DNA from: Selaginella tamariscina
Lineage: Eukaryota; Streptophyta; Lycopodiopsida; Selaginellales; Selaginellaceae
DNA: 64,000 bases
Direction of reading: 5' to 3'
NCBI GenBank assembly: GCA_003024785.1
Contig: PUQB01000403.1
Coordinates: 62,001-126,000 of the forward strand
Shown here: positions 11,283 through 23,897 of the stretch, piece by piece
How positions within the stretch are numbered: position 1 is the first letter of the stretch
Layout of the letters: each line of letters starts with the position of its first letter
The notes under the pieces: generated by a model
What the model was told of the DNA's origin: nothing
The model's database searches: none
What the model saw: the letters and a program-made list of their open reading frames with translations, nothing else
Position numbers and translations under genes: made by a program

Positions 11283-12671
11283 TTAATGGTGAATGTGCTG
11301 ACGAAATGACAGGAGGTGAATCTTGTTGAGGAGGGATCTTCAACAATGATACAGGAATAGGCACGGTCAATCTTGTAGCTTGTATTGCTTCAGACACCAA
11401 GGTCTATCCTGCATGTATAAAGGTACAAGATTGATCTTGGTTGCCGGAGCGGAAAACGTGAGCGTCCTAGACCTCCAGTCGATTTGAGAATTTGCAACCA
11501 CAAACCATGGCATGCCCAAAATGATGGGAGTTGTCTGAGTCTTGATCAAGTTGAAGAAAATTGAACAGTTGAATGCGCCATAAGTGCAAGAGAGATGTGT
11601 GGTAGCATGGGTAACTACATCAGAAGCAATCAGACGACCATCTGCAACCTTTACATGAACTACACTCTTCAACTTCACCACCGGAATGCCATACTGAGTT
11701 ACAAAAGTGTCATTTATAAAGCATGCATTTGCACCAGTGTCTAACAGGGCAAACTCCTTGAGCTCTCGATTATTAAAGGTGAATGTGTACAGGGAACTTG
11801 AGTGATGGGATGGTATGAGCAGCATCAATGGAGCTTGCACCTACGTCCAACTTTTCAGCTCCTAGACGAAGTGGACATTGAAGTTTTTCGACTAAACTTC
11901 AGCTTCAACTTCATGCGTCTTAAACTTTCTGACTTTAATAGGACATTCTGTCACCTTGTGTACTACTTCACCACAATACAAGCATAAGTTCTCACTACGA
12001 CAATGTTGCTTCTCCATAACTAAAAGTGAACCACGCTTGTATTTTTCAACCTCCATAGAAACTATTATAGAAGGTGTCATAGAAACATGTGTTATAGCTA
12101 CAAGATTGGCTTGTAGGAACTGTTGATGGGATTTTTCCCTACGACACTCGAACAAATGGTTGTCACAGTGAACGGCCTGTTGCATGATCTCCACTAAGGT
12201 TTGAGCATCCGATAACATAAGGAGAAGGTCCTTCATGTGATCCTCAACCCAAAATGAAAGTGTTTGATCAATGCAGTCTCATCCCGTGGAATGTTCATGC
12301 AAAGTTACTGAAATTTGGATGCATAGACGAAAGCTTATCGGAATCCTTATGTGAGCTTCCTTAACTTTGTGCATGCGGAACAGTACTTATCGGGATCTCC
12401 AAAGCAGGCTTTAAGGGCAGCCACAAATCCTTCAAAGTTGTCCATCAATGGGTCGTCACGCTTTAGCAAAGGGGCAACCCAAGCCCGTGGGGATCCAACT
12501 AGTAAAGATGCTAAAAGGCCAACCTTTTGTGCATTAGTTGAGTAACGACGTGGTTGCATGCAGATCAAAAGTTAGGAACCTTTGAAAATCGGCACAATTG
12601 TCACTGAACTTCTCTGGCAAGTTGATCTTTGGCTATAAAGAAGACTTAGAGGATGCATCAGCAGCTGCATG
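11283..12671 (-). mobile_element. Ty3/gypsy gag-protease fragment with sushi/PEG10-like Gag
   Basis: Reading leftwards on the minus strand: a Gag N-part (INLPEKFSDN), then a Gag core with RRYSTNAQKVGLLASLL, PRAWVAPLL and DNFEGFVAALKACFGDPD. This is the pattern of the Tf1/sushi-type Gag (DUF4939/PEG10 group). It is followed by a CCHC knuckle (CLYCGEVVHKVTEC) and an aspartic protease with LLDTGANACFI (Asp near 11740) and IILGMPWF. RT, RNase H and integrase are absent because the fragment stops at 11283, where a DUF7869 fragment begins. Frames change several times. The element is dead and truncated at both ends. Confidence 0.8.
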
Positions 12672-13046
12672 CACCACGGAAATGCCAGCCCTTACAGAAA
12701 ATGGTTGTCCTAACCTAACCCTAAACCTAACCCCTAGGGGGGTTTAGGGCAACCCTAGGGTTAGGTCAACCCTAGGGGTGTCCCTAACCCTTATTTTGAC
12801 AAGTTATACTTTGCAAAGAACCCTAACCTGGAATGTCAAACCAAGGGAGAGTTTCTAGAAGGTAAGTTCTAACTTTGCCTAACGTTTCCTACAAATACTT
12901 AATAACACCCGGTCGAACCATCATTAGATACCCAAGTGCACTAAATGGGTATGTTTCCTACTACATCTAGGGTTCGTCACACAATTCAGTAAGTAACAAC
13001 ACTCAAACCCCAAAGTAAAGGGTCAAGTCATAGTAAAACTATGACA
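12672..13046 (-). repeat. Partial 3' LTR of the reversed chromovirus
   Basis: The first ~375 bases of the chromovirus LTR read from 13046 leftwards. It begins TGTCATAGTTTTACTATGAC and includes CCTAGGGTTGACCTAACC-like tracts. It breaks off at about 12672, in the segment that reads CCGTGCCAGCCC in the full LTR. The rest of the LTR is missing and unrelated gag sequence abuts it. Confidence 0.8.
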
Positions 13047-13424
13047 CACTCCTCGCCTTTGAAAATGTTAATGTCCTCATTGACGTCTAACTCCAAGACT
13101 AGACTAGGTTAGGAAAAATTAACTGAAAATTAACACTAATCACTCTATGCAGAGTCAGCAAAAAGTTCACAAGTTTTTATTACCCCCCTTGCATTACGCG
13201 AAGCCAATACTTCAGAACTATTGTTCACTGAGCGAGAACTTAGCTGTTAGAGGCACCACCTGCAACAAGAAGTCATTTGGAGACCTTTTGCATGTCTGCA
13301 AAGTCTGTCACCCGACACAGACAACAGGTTAGTTAATTTCTTTTAGTTAACTAGAATTTATATTGGAGGCCTCTAGTTAATGTTGTCTATCGGCCCTATG
13401 TTAAAAAGAAATTAACTTTATTTC

Positions 13425-16379
13425 TTAATCAGTTTGAGACCTCGCCTCAAACTCGTTCACTACTCCATCGCATTTTGCAGATTCTCCAATAGTTCCCATG
13501 TCGACTCGCATGTCGGGTCTTCCTTAACAAGATATTCATGTTTACATTTTCGCCATCCATGAATGTTTCACCCTTTTAATATTGCCTCAACTTCAAATTC
13601 TTTTCCTCGCCAACTAACTCTGGAGGTGGACGTAAATTATGATATCTATGTGGATGTTTCTCATCCTTGTGGAATGGCTCGAGCAAATTGACATGAAACA
13701 CATTGTGTATTGTTCCCAACTCTGGAGGAAGATCTAACCCATAAGCCACTTTCCTACTCGCTTCACCACTTTGTATGGGCCTATGTAGTGCGATAGAAAC
13801 TTCTTCGAAAGAGTTTGGAACCTTCAGGTTTCTGTACTCAACAATACCATGTCAACCTGATACTCTACATCCCATGTGCTTATCGTACTGCTGACGATAC
13901 CTTTCCTGTGCTGCAGCCATTGCTTGACGAGCAGCTTCCCATGTTCGATAAATTGTCCAGTGAACTCTACTACAGATGGAACTCGATTGCATCATCTTTC
14001 GGTAACACCATACTCTGAGGAATACCACCCTTATTCCCAGTTAACACTTCCATCGGGCTACATCCGACAGTGTGTGTCGAGTTATTGTAACATATCTCAG
14101 CCATATCCAAGTGTTGCCCAATCAAGTTGATCACCTTGAACATAGCATCTGAGATAGTCCTCGACTTGTCAGTTTAACCTCTCTGTTTGACCATCAGTTT
14201 GCAGATGGTAGGCTGTACTGAACTTGAGCATCATACCAAACTACCAAAACTATCATCTATCATACCCGGCCAATAGAATCCCTATTTCAACAAAGCCAAC
14301 GTCTTATGCCTTCCACCATGTCCTGCCAAAGGAACGTCGTGATACTCTCTTAACAGCCTCTCCCTCTATGTCCCTTTTGGAATATAGAGTCTCTTTTCTT
14401 TATAATAAAGACTCCATCTCATATCGCAAAATGTGCATGTTTGAGTGCATCCATTCGACTTTCTATTCCTGCTGGAATATTACCATCTCTTTATAACTGA
14501 TGAACTTGTTTCCTCTTTGCCACCAGGCTCAAAGCCTCCTTAGCAAACTTGTCATGAGGATACAACCATCACAAATTCATCCACCAAAGTTGACATGGGT
14601 GTTGACATCATCCGAACTATGGCCCTTCTTATTGATGCATCAACTACCACATTGGTCCTTTCCCACTCTATGTTTGATTTCAGGCTGAAATCATGCCAAC
14701 TTTTGCGGTGATAGCTTCAGCTGCATTTCAAAATACCTTAGAGTTACACTATCTGTCCAAACCACAGTGCCATGACTTGGAAGATAATGATGCTAATACT
14801 CCAAGGAAGCAACAATAGCATACATCTCCTTTTCGAGTTTGCGTGGCATCTAACTTATTCGAGAAAAAGGACACTAGATGTCCTTTTTGTTGTAATACAC
14901 CACCAATTACAAAGTCGGAAGCGTTACATTCTACTTCAAAGGGATCTTCAAAGATGGGCAATTGCAAAACTGGCTTAGAAGAGATAGCCTTTTTGAGTTT
15001 GATCCATGGCAACCTCCCCACCTGAGATCAAGTGTCCCAAGAAATCTATCTTGGTTTGACCAAATGCACACTTGCTTTCTTTAGCATACAACTGGTTCCT
15101 CTCTCAACCTCTGAAACACTTTTTCTAAGTGTTCCACATGTTCCTCAATTGTCTAACTAAAAATCAGAATGTCATCAATATACACCACTACAAACTCGTT
15201 TAGATAGCTCTAAACACATCATTCATCATTGTGCAAAAGTTGCTGGGGATTGCACAACCCGAATGGCAAGACTAGAAACTCAAATGATCCATAACACGTT
15301 CGAAAAGTGGTTTCTCAATGTCATTCTCTGCTACCCGAATCTGATGGTACCAAGTCTATTCTTGAAAAATACTTTGCTTTCGATAGCCTATCAAATAAGT
15401 CGTCCACTCGTGGAAGAGGATACTTATTTTTGATAATTATCGCATTCAACGCTCTATAGTTCACACACATTCGCATTGTACCATCCTTTTTCATTACAAA
15501 CAAGATAGGTGCACCATACGGTGATCGACTAGGTCGAATGTGTCCTCGACCAATCAATTCTGTTAATTGTCTCTTCAATTCTAGTAACTCTTGAGGATTC
15601 AACTAATATGGGGCTCTTGCCGATCGGTGGAGACGAACTTGGCAAAACCTTTATCCTATGGTCCACAACTCGACGTGGAGGTAACTCGAGTGGCAAGTCT
15701 TCTGGCAACACATCCTTAAACATGTTCAAGACTTCCAAAATAGGTTCAGGAACAGATTCTTGACCATCTCCTATTTTGACTTCACCAGTATCCAAAACCA
15801 TTGCAAGAAACACACGTTCCCGATGTCTAACTGCCTTACGCAACTGAGTTAAGGTAAGGAACATAGGATTCCAATACTTATCAATTAGCATTTCCATCCT
15901 GCATTGTTTTTTAATGTCCTTTTTATCAGTTGCAAGTGTGATTCGATTATCTCTGGAACCCCTCATTTCGATTATATGTTTATGGAACTATTCCATACCC
16001 AAACAAAGTCAAACCTCATCATATTCAAACTAAGTTTAGCTTACCCTTCCAATCTTTAATTTGGATAGGAACTGCCCTTGCTATATTATTAGTATTTTGA
16101 GAACCTTTGCCAAAATTGATCTTTATTTTACACATCTTTATTACATCCATAGTCAATATGAAGTTGTATATTGCTCCAGTATCGATCATCATTCGGACTC
16201 AGTCCCTTCGTATCCTTCCTGTCAAATATAGTAAAGGGTCAACTTTATCTTGAATAGCGAATAAAGTAAGTTGTGTCTTGCACGACATTACCTCTTCCAG
16301 ATCTTCAAGCGTTTCTGGTTCAGCAACTTCCTCTTCTACCATTGCCTTGAAATGTTCTGATTGTTGTGAGTGTGCCCGA
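13425..16379 (-). pseudogene. Chromovirus pol: protease, RT, RNase H, integrase, chromodomain (broken)
   Basis: The minus strand carries, in order, the protease (MMIDTGA near 16180), RT ([18 protein letters not shown] near 15530 and a YIDD-type region near 15180), RNase H (near 14970-14750), integrase (14500-13900) and a C-terminal chromodomain ending at the stop 13425-13427. It is a close relative of the full element at 42560-49761. The protease has lost roughly eleven codons after its active site relative to that copy. Frameshifts and stops split every domain, so it cannot be translated as one product. The adjoining segment 13047-13424 is its 3' untranslated region. Confidence 0.85.
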
Positions 16380-17323
16380 CATTCTTTAGCAAAATGATCA
16401 AACTTGTTACAATTATAATATTTCACAACCCCACCTGCGGACTGCGGGGGAGCAGAATTTGGAGCCGATCCCTTGGCCTGTTGAGGTGGTGGTAACGCTA
16501 ATGGTTTCCAAAATTCAGTAGGTCTTAATGTGTCCGAAAACTTGGAACTACCGACAAAAGGACTTGCACTTCAAATTGATGGCGATTGATCTGGTCGCCT
16601 ATCAAACCTTCTAAACCTAGACTTTGAAGGAAACCTCCTTGATTTAGGTTTTGCTTCCTCCTCTTTGTACAAGTCGTCTAACAACATGGTATAAGCAACC
16701 TTTTGAGCTGCCTCTTGACATTCCCAATAGCTTGTTGGCTTGTACTTTAAGATTTCCCTTCGCGTCTTTTCATTCAAGCTAGCCATGAAGCAACTTCGAG
16801 CTTCATCATCGCTCATATTCGGCACTAGTCGCCGTACACTTTCGAATCGATAAACGTGGTTCATTGGACTTCCCCGAACTCCCTATTGACAAAGTGCCAA
16901 GTCAGCACGTAATTGCAAACCGAGATCATCCGGCATATATTGCCTTTTGATCTCCTTTTACGTGTTTCCAACTTTTGATCTCCTTTCACGTGTTTCTAAC
17001 TGTTTCGGTATCCACATTCACCTTCAACAATTCGCCACCAAGTCTTAGCTTCTTCTTTAAGAAATTGCTTGGCACATGCAACCTTTTCTGTCTTTCTCAT
17101 GGAAGCAGCCTCGAAATAGCTTTCCATATCATACAACCAATCATCCAAAACCTTGTAATCCTTTAAACACATGAAATTCAAAGGCTTTACCGATTTGAAT
17201 TTACTGGGACCTCCACACCTACTTCCATCGAAGAATCTGATTCAGAGGAACCTAACTCTGAGTCATGCTTCTTCTTCTTTTTATGTGTGTTTGGTTGTAG
17301 AACATTTGGCACTGCAGTATTCA
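16380..17323 (-). pseudogene. Chromovirus gag, 5'-truncated
   Basis: Retrotransposon Gag domain with KDYKVLDDWLYDMESYFEA, the EEAKTWWRIVEGE motif and RFESVRRLVPNMSDDEA, nearly the same as the Gag of the element at 42560. It ends in a nucleocapsid knuckle reading YYNCNKFDHFAKEC, where the first zinc-binding Cys is Tyr and the usual Gly before His is Asp. The start is lost: homology ends at 17323, about 70 codons into Gag, and AT-rich DNA follows. No 5' LTR exists, so the element is truncated. Confidence 0.85.
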
Positions 17324-17907
17324 TGCATGTTGTAATTAAAATGGGCATGGCTATAATCCCATTTCCTAATAATTAGTAATTTTAGCTATTTAATTAGCAT
17401 TTTCTAATATTAAAGGAATATTCTTTAGAATATATGTTTGAAAATAGAATATTCTTTAGAATATTCTATTTTGTCTTTAATAAATTATAGCATTCATTGA
17501 AAAAAATTAATAACATTATAAAGTAGAAGGTATTAAATTATATAATATATTGCCTAATATAACAATTAAGGAAGAGCATAAGAGGTACATTATATAAATA
17601 TTGATATTGTTATTAAAATATTAATATTTAAATATAACATTATTAATTAAAAATTTGTAGTAGTATAATATATATATATATAATCCTATAATAATATAGT
17701 CAATCTTCCATATCATTTTTTAAATTTATATAGTTAAGTAAACAATTTGGTACTATTATTAAAGAGTTTATAATAATTATGAATATTAAATATATGATAT
17801 TTTATAATTTTGTAATTGCTTTAAGCTTCAGAAAACATACATTCCTTGCAGTTTTGTTAATCGTGACTTTATCAATGCTTCTTGACATCCACCCATATCG
17901 AATGGAT
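17324..17907. other. AT-rich spacer without gene
   Basis: Very AT-rich. It contains local near-palindromic GAATATTCTTTAGAATATTC-type sequence at 17415-17480. In texture it resembles the AT-rich parts of the cassettes at 22.3-22.8 and 54.5-55.2 kb, but I cannot demonstrate homology by eye. Confidence 0.4.
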
Positions 17908-20900
17908 TTAACATTTATAAAACATGCTGGGTTTTTGATTGGGAGACCATGTTTTCTCTAGGCATCCATTATATCTTTCGCTCTCCTTCTCGTGTCGCCT
18001 TTTTTGTGGTTTGAACCATGCAACCTTAACAATACTATTTTTTGTGATTACTTCAGGTGTGTCGATAATTTGACCCATCCAAATAGGCTGATTATATGAC
18101 GCATCTGGAGTAATGAGAACCATCATTAGTTTTTGAAGATCCTGCAGCAATCAAAGTATGCTTTAGGTTTTTGGTTCCTTTGTCCAACAAAGTGTGGGGT
18201 TTGCACTTCCACATCACTACTGGCTTCTATGTCGTCTGTGCTCAGTGATGTCATTTCAATCTCCTCTCGCCACCTTGTTTTAGGCCAAAAGGGTGTTGCA
18301 ATTCTTTACTTGTGACAGTAGGCCCTTCCAACTCTCGAACAACAGTCTCCCAATAGTCAACCACATGCTTATATAGTTCTGAGTAACCAGTTGCCTTATC
18401 AGAATTCTTTGGCATCGATTTTTGAACCCATGCCACATATTTTTTGATGCCATCAATAATAACCTCTTGTTCCTTGAGCTGGGCACTCAATGGAATAGGG
18501 TCTGGTTGTCCTTCTGGGAGAAGTGGCTTTCCATTCTCTCCACTTTTGAAGAGCATTAACCCCTCTTTCGGTAACCACTCCTGCTCTGATGGCCGTAACT
18601 TGTACTGCATAATAGGTATACCATCTCGTATGGAGAAAAAGAATTGTAGCGGCACAAGGTGACCAACTAAAGAATCACTCCCCTCTTTTATATACTCCTT
18701 GAGAAATTTTTTGAAGTCTGGCACCTCAGTCACAAGCAAAGCACAACTTTTTTTGGAGATGCAATTTTCAAAAAGATTCATCATATGCGGTAAGGTAAGT
18801 GCACTTGTCCTTTTTGTAGAGTTGGAGACCTTGCTGAAGAACGCATCAATATCTTCATGAGTGTGACCAACCATAAGAAAACTGAGCGTGATTGTTTCAA
18901 ACACACCTTTGGCAACAAGCATTGACAAGTATGCTAGCACATATCTAGAAAATAAAAGTAAGTATGAGCTTGAGAAACCCTTAAGTAAAATGATTTACCT
19001 ATTTTTGTTCTCGCCTACAATTATCCATCTGTAAAAGCAAATGACGAGGAAGCTTATTTTGTTGAGGACACATGTACACTATTTGAGCTAGATCCCTCCA
19101 CTGAACCTGAACTCTCAACAGGGCCATCTGTTTTTTGTGCAGGTTGCTGACAATGCCTCTCATATTCCCAAGTAGCCTCAAGTGCAGACGTGTTCATGAG
19201 AGCATTATGTAAAGGTTGAAGGTGTTGTTTCTTCACTTTGAGATCACCGATAGGACTTGTCTGTGAGTGGGCTTCAAGGTTTCTGAAACACATGGCCAAC
19301 GACCCAATAGTGAAATTGGAGTCGCTAGACCAATGTGGAAGTGAAAAGTGTCCATATGATTCACAACCGTGTCCATGTGTTAGCACACCTGTCAATGAAA
19401 TCGGAAGTTTCATGACATTTCCAAGGCACTTTGGTGTTGCAACGAGCTTTGGAATGCTGGTCTTTGAATGATCCATCTTGTCATGGATCAAGCACAGGTA
19501 CTCTGATGGGTGTGACACAGAAAGCATGCGGTGTGCATAGTACTGAGACCGGCAAGTTTGTTGCGAATCATGTGGGCCTCCATCTTCTTTTGAATGGCAG
19601 TGATCTCCACCAAGGTTTTTGCACAAGCCTCTGCAGCCTTCAATGATGTACAAGTGTCACACTTGGAAAAGCTAGAGTGTTTTGCAATCTCCACATCCTT
19701 AAAATGAGTATTCCATATGTTGTTGAAGGTACCAGTGCAGATTGCTTGCAGCCCCATCAAGCTGAGGCACTTGTTCACATGTTCACACAGCTTCAATTGA
19801 GTGTAGATCGAAGGCAAAACCTTGAGATTTTCCCTGACCCCTGCATTTGTGGTTCGGCATTTGTGAGGCATCCTGTCTGCATTTGCTTCCACAAAAGCCT
19901 TGAGTATCTCTATGGCTGCCATAATGTGAGAGCGGGTTTTGACCAAGCCAGTGTTCCCATGTAAGGTTCGCGCTCCATCTAACCACTCATCCCTCCGACG
20001 GTAGAACGTGGTCTTTGGGATCCCATATATACTGTACCAAGCTTTGAAGCAGATGGCCACCTTATTAAATACCATGGATGTACTCTGATAACCTGTGTCC
20101 GAAGCCATTCCATCAATACACCCAGTTAGTGCAGCATATACAAACTCATGCCTTTGCTTTTGGGTGAGCGTACGAAAGACATGTCTACATTGGGTAATTT
20201 CATTCCGGTCTGCCATCTGACAACACTTCTTCTTGCAGCAGTCAATCGTGGAAATGCTCGTAACACTTTCGGAAGATGTAGGATCCATCTTCATCCTCTT
20301 GCTGAAACATGTAGGGGAAGATCTGCAACCCATGAATCGCCTTTTTCTTTAATAGGACCAATGCAAGGAACCTCTTCAAATATGAGTTGTTCTTCCGGGT
20401 TGTTATTATTGAAATCCAACCCAGAATATGTTGAACCATCTTGCCGTCTTAATTCAGATGTTCGCCACCTCACGAGGGATCCAGGATGCAAAGTGCCATT
20501 AGGTGAAACCTCTGTCACAACTACACCCACGAAGTCGGACCCTAGTTTCTCTTCTGACACTGCTTCCATTGGATTTATAGCTGTGATGATGCCTCTCCCA
20601 ACCTCAATCTCATGAAGAAAGAGAATCACCTCATCCATCACAGCAGGCAAGCCATCATCTGGAAAACTCGTGCTACTGTTTGTTTGTGACTCTGTATATT
20701 CTGTGTCAGCCTTGACTTCATCCAAATTCCACAATACAGGAGAACCCTCCTCAAATTCCATTCCAGGAACCTCAACATGCTTGAAAATGGTGTTCACCCA
20801 TACGTACACACAAGATCCTTGGGCAATATTGTGACATGATGCATTATCATCTCGAACTTCCACAGTTCCAGTGCCAACTATCTCGTTGTTCCGAAGAAGA

Positions 20901-20938
20901 CATACTTTATCTCCAGTATTATACATATTGTCCTGCAC
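17908..20938 (-). pseudogene. DUF7869-type transposase-like gene, near full length, frameshifted
   Basis: The product starts with two similar small modules (GDKVCLLRNNEIVGTGTVEV, then VILFLHEIEVGRGIITAI). Next come a Cys cluster (CCKKKCCQM), an HTH-like stretch (IPKTTFYRRRDEWLDGA) and FSKCDTCTSLK. A core follows with CLIHDKMDHSKTS, QMDNC and MVGHTHEDIDAFFS. Its spaced acidic residues recall RNase-H-fold transposases. It ends in a BAH-like stretch (YNQPIWMGQIIDTPEV, VKVAWFKP). Motif order matches proteins annotated DUF7869; a transposase role is inference. A 54-bp intron lies at 18945-18998. At least three frameshifts break it (near 19560, just upstream of the intron, and near 18255). An acceptor-like TTTATGTGCAG precedes the first modules, so a 5' exon may lie further upstream. 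A palindrome array begins about 140 bases 5' of it. Confidence 0.7.
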
Positions 20939-21074
20939 ATAAATAATTGTGTTATTTATGATATCTGTTTATGCAATATTTCTAAGAAATCATAACTGCA
21001 GTTGCTTAATAATATGCATGTGCAATAATACATAATATATATAAAATAATATCTCATGCTTTATTAATATAACT

Positions 21075-21825
21075 GATGGGCGGGATTAATCCCGCCGCAG
21101 ACTCTACCCCTTCAGAGTGAGTCGGCGGGATTAATCCCGCCGCCGACTCTACCCCATCGGAGAGAGTCGGCGGGATTAATCCCGCGCGACTCTACCCATC
21201 GGAGAGAGCGGCGGGATTAATCCCGCCGCGTACTTCCTCGTCGGAGGAAGCGGCGGGATTAATCCCGCCGGGCTCCCTCCGACTAGGAAGTACGGCGGGA
21301 TTAATCCCGCCGCCGGATCTTCCTCGTCTGTGAGAGTCGGCGGGATTAATCCCGCCGCAAATTCCTCGACGAGGAAGAGGGGGCGGGATTAATCCCGCCC
21401 ACAACACTGACGACGGAGAATAGGCGGGATTAATCCCGCCCACAACTCTGACGACGGGGAATAAGCGGCGGGATTAATCCCGCCCACAACTCTCTCCGAA
21501 ACTATGATTTCAAAGAGATTCGGGATGAATTCTGCCCACAAATATTTAAAACAGGGAAGTAGTGGCGAGATTAATCCCGCCACCCCTTCTCTGCCTCCTA
21601 AAATGGTTGGCGAGATTAATCCCGCCGACAACTCTTTCTAATAAATTCAAGTAAATCATTATCAGTTGAGAGAGTTATCGGCGGGATTAATCTCGCCGCT
21701 CTTTTTAAAGGCGGAGAAGCATTGCCCGAACTAATTCTGCCATAGCTATGAAAGAGATGGTGGCGGGATTAATCCCGCCACCTCTTCAAAGAGGCGAAAA
21801 AAAATGGCCGGATTAATCCCGCCGC
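21075..21825. repeat. Palindrome array L1 (GGCGGGATTAATCCCGCC)
   Basis: Exact or nearly exact 18-bp palindromes start at 21079, 21124, 21169, 21210, 21252, 21294, 21339, 21382, 21423 and 21467. More diverged ones start at 21564, 21609, 21680, 21762 and 21806. Spacing in the tight part is about 41-45 bases. Several spacers are themselves inverted repeats (GACTCT to AGAGTC, or CTTCCTC to GAGGAAG), so the array could fold into alternating hairpins. It lies 5' of the DUF7869-like gene and at the left end of the gene A/gene B cassette. Its right half corresponds to array L2 at 53.6-53.9 kb. Confidence 0.95.
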
Positions 21826-23690
21826 CCGGCTAACCGAGAATATTAAGTTAAAAGTATATTTAAACGGGATAAATCCCTAACAGAATATATTGTAATCCTA
21901 ATGCATTCCTAAATCCCTAAATTCTAAAATTTAAGAGAGAATGTAAGAGAGTGAATCTTTATAAATATATCTAAATTTGTTTATAATACTTACTTGTAAA
22001 CAGCACTGAAGGCGCCGTGCTTTCCTATAAACAATAGCGCACCCAATTTAATGTCGCTCCTGAGCTGATCACTAAGAAGAAAAAAGAAAATCTGAAGAGT
22101 GAAAATGAAGAAACCCTTGCCGGAGAAAGAACCAGATCTGAATTTGAGTGGGAAATTAAATGTATTTTCAAATTTACATGTCAGACTGATAATACTTATG
22201 TCAGAAATTCAAAATTTTTGAAATAACAGAAAAGAAAATTTAAATGAGTTGAAACAAATAACCGACAGTCTGACATATATACTCTCCAATTCAATGAGTG
22301 TTTTAAAATTGCATTTAATGTCATTCAAGTGCTTCAAGCTGTTTAATATTACGAAATTTTTGTAATTATTCTACATTCTTAATATTCAAGTATATATTAT
22401 TAAGTTTATATTATATATTATATATACACTAATACAATAAATAAATTGATATTATTATGTATCATTTAAAATATATTCATAGTCTTTTTATTATTATTTT
22501 CTTAATTACTCGAGTAATTAATTTACATTTCCTACTATTAATGGATATTCTTTGTTATTTTTCTTAATATTAAAGAATATTCCAATATTAAACAATTATC
22601 ATAATTAAATTAGTCTTATTCTTAATTATCTCAGTAATTATTCTACATTTGTATATATTAATGGGATTTTCTCAATTAATTTGTTATTATTTCAAGAATA
22701 TTCTAGTGTTAAACCTTATTATCAATATTAAATTAATATATATTATTAAAACTATATATGGCTATATATTAGATAAAATCATATATTATTATGTATAATT
22801 TAAAATATGTTCATAGTGTGTATATTATATATATTATTTTCTTAATTATTCGATGTTTGTTTTGCACATATTATATATAAACACAATCATAAATTTATAT
22901 ATACATGTGCACACGCATTAGAAGCACTTACAGAGACACATATGCACACACATGCACATTGCCCTAAACCAAACTTGAGAAATTATATGTTGCTTCTTTA
23001 TTAAAAAACATCATGTTCAACGCATGTATGATTATATGTACTCAGTGTGTGTGTATGTAACACATTGAATTTACACATGTAATATATATGTATGTCTGTG
23101 TGTATACACGTGTATATGTATATATGTGTACTAATATAATATATGCAATGTGTACGATTTTCATTTGTTAACACTCTATCTCTTCTCTCATACATACACA
23201 GTGTCACCATGCATAATCCCTTCTCATACATACACACCATGATCATGATCCATAATATGATGTCTCTTCTCTCATACATACACACCATACATGATCCTGT
23301 ACTCTGTCTCTCTAATATTAATATGTACTAATATGTATGTATGTCTATGTGTATAATACTATGTATGTATATATGTATCGCTGCACGTGAAACTTTAACA
23401 CTCTCATGGACACACACGTGTTAAACCCATGCATGATATTTATTCTTGGGGTGTATGTGATACACCCACGCACACGCACACGCTGATAATATAATGAAAG
23501 AATATTCGTTTAGGGCGAATCTATAGTTTATTCTTTTTAGGGTTTAAGTATATTCTTAGAAGGAATATTCGATTAGGGTTAATATATATTCTATTCCTTT
23601 TTTTAGGGTTTAAGTATATTCCTAGGGTTTGTAAGGCGACGGCGGCGGCGACGGCGGCGAAATCTCCTTCTCTCTCTCACATAGGTGAGA
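21826..23690. other. AT-rich cassette backbone
   Basis: No full gene. It is collinear with 53926-56450 in the second cassette (shared tracts near 21840, 22120, 22500, 22680 and 23430). The right end has a GTGTATGTGATACACCC motif, TAGGGTTTAAG telomere-like words and a GGCGGCGGCGACGGCGGCG stretch at 23639-23660. The same order is seen before the arrays at 28.3-28.6 and 56.2-56.5 kb. Confidence 0.6.
21994..22059 (-). other. Possible 66-bp internal exon (minus strand), kept in both cassettes
   Basis: On the minus strand a pyrimidine-rich acceptor (TTCTTTTTTCTTCTTAG then TGATCAG) precedes a 66-base open segment ending GCTGTTTACAA, followed by a donor-like GTAAGT. It encodes IKLGALLFIGKHGAFSAVYK, which faintly recalls a kinase glycine-rich loop. 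The other cassette has the counterpart at 54089-54152, two bases shorter. No neighbouring exons were found. It could be a captured gene fragment or chance. Confidence 0.25.
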
Positions 23691-23897
23691 TCTCTCTCTC
23701 TCTCTCTCACACACGCACACTCCTCTGCATTTATTTATTTATTTTTTCACATATATATTTATATGTGTGTGTATCTTAATAATATAATTTAGATCTCTAT
23801 CTCTCGCACACACACGCACACTCGTATACATACACACACACACACACACAGATATTATATATATATATATATATTATATATATATATATATATATAT
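23690..23897. repeat. CT/CA/TA microsatellite block
   Basis: (CT)n, (CA)n and (TA)n runs end exactly where gene A homology starts at 23898. In the second cassette the equivalent block is followed by a palindrome array and the 5' part of gene A, so the array and the gene start appear to be deleted here. Confidence 0.9.

Noticed and set aside
19054..20615. Plus-strand open frames overlapping the DUF7869-like gene
   Set aside because: No family resemblance; the minus strand carries consistent motifs and an intron, so these are shadows.
21075..21500. CRISPR-like array
   Set aside because: Repeats are short palindromes, spacers are related to each other and self-complementary, there are no cas genes, and the host is a plant.
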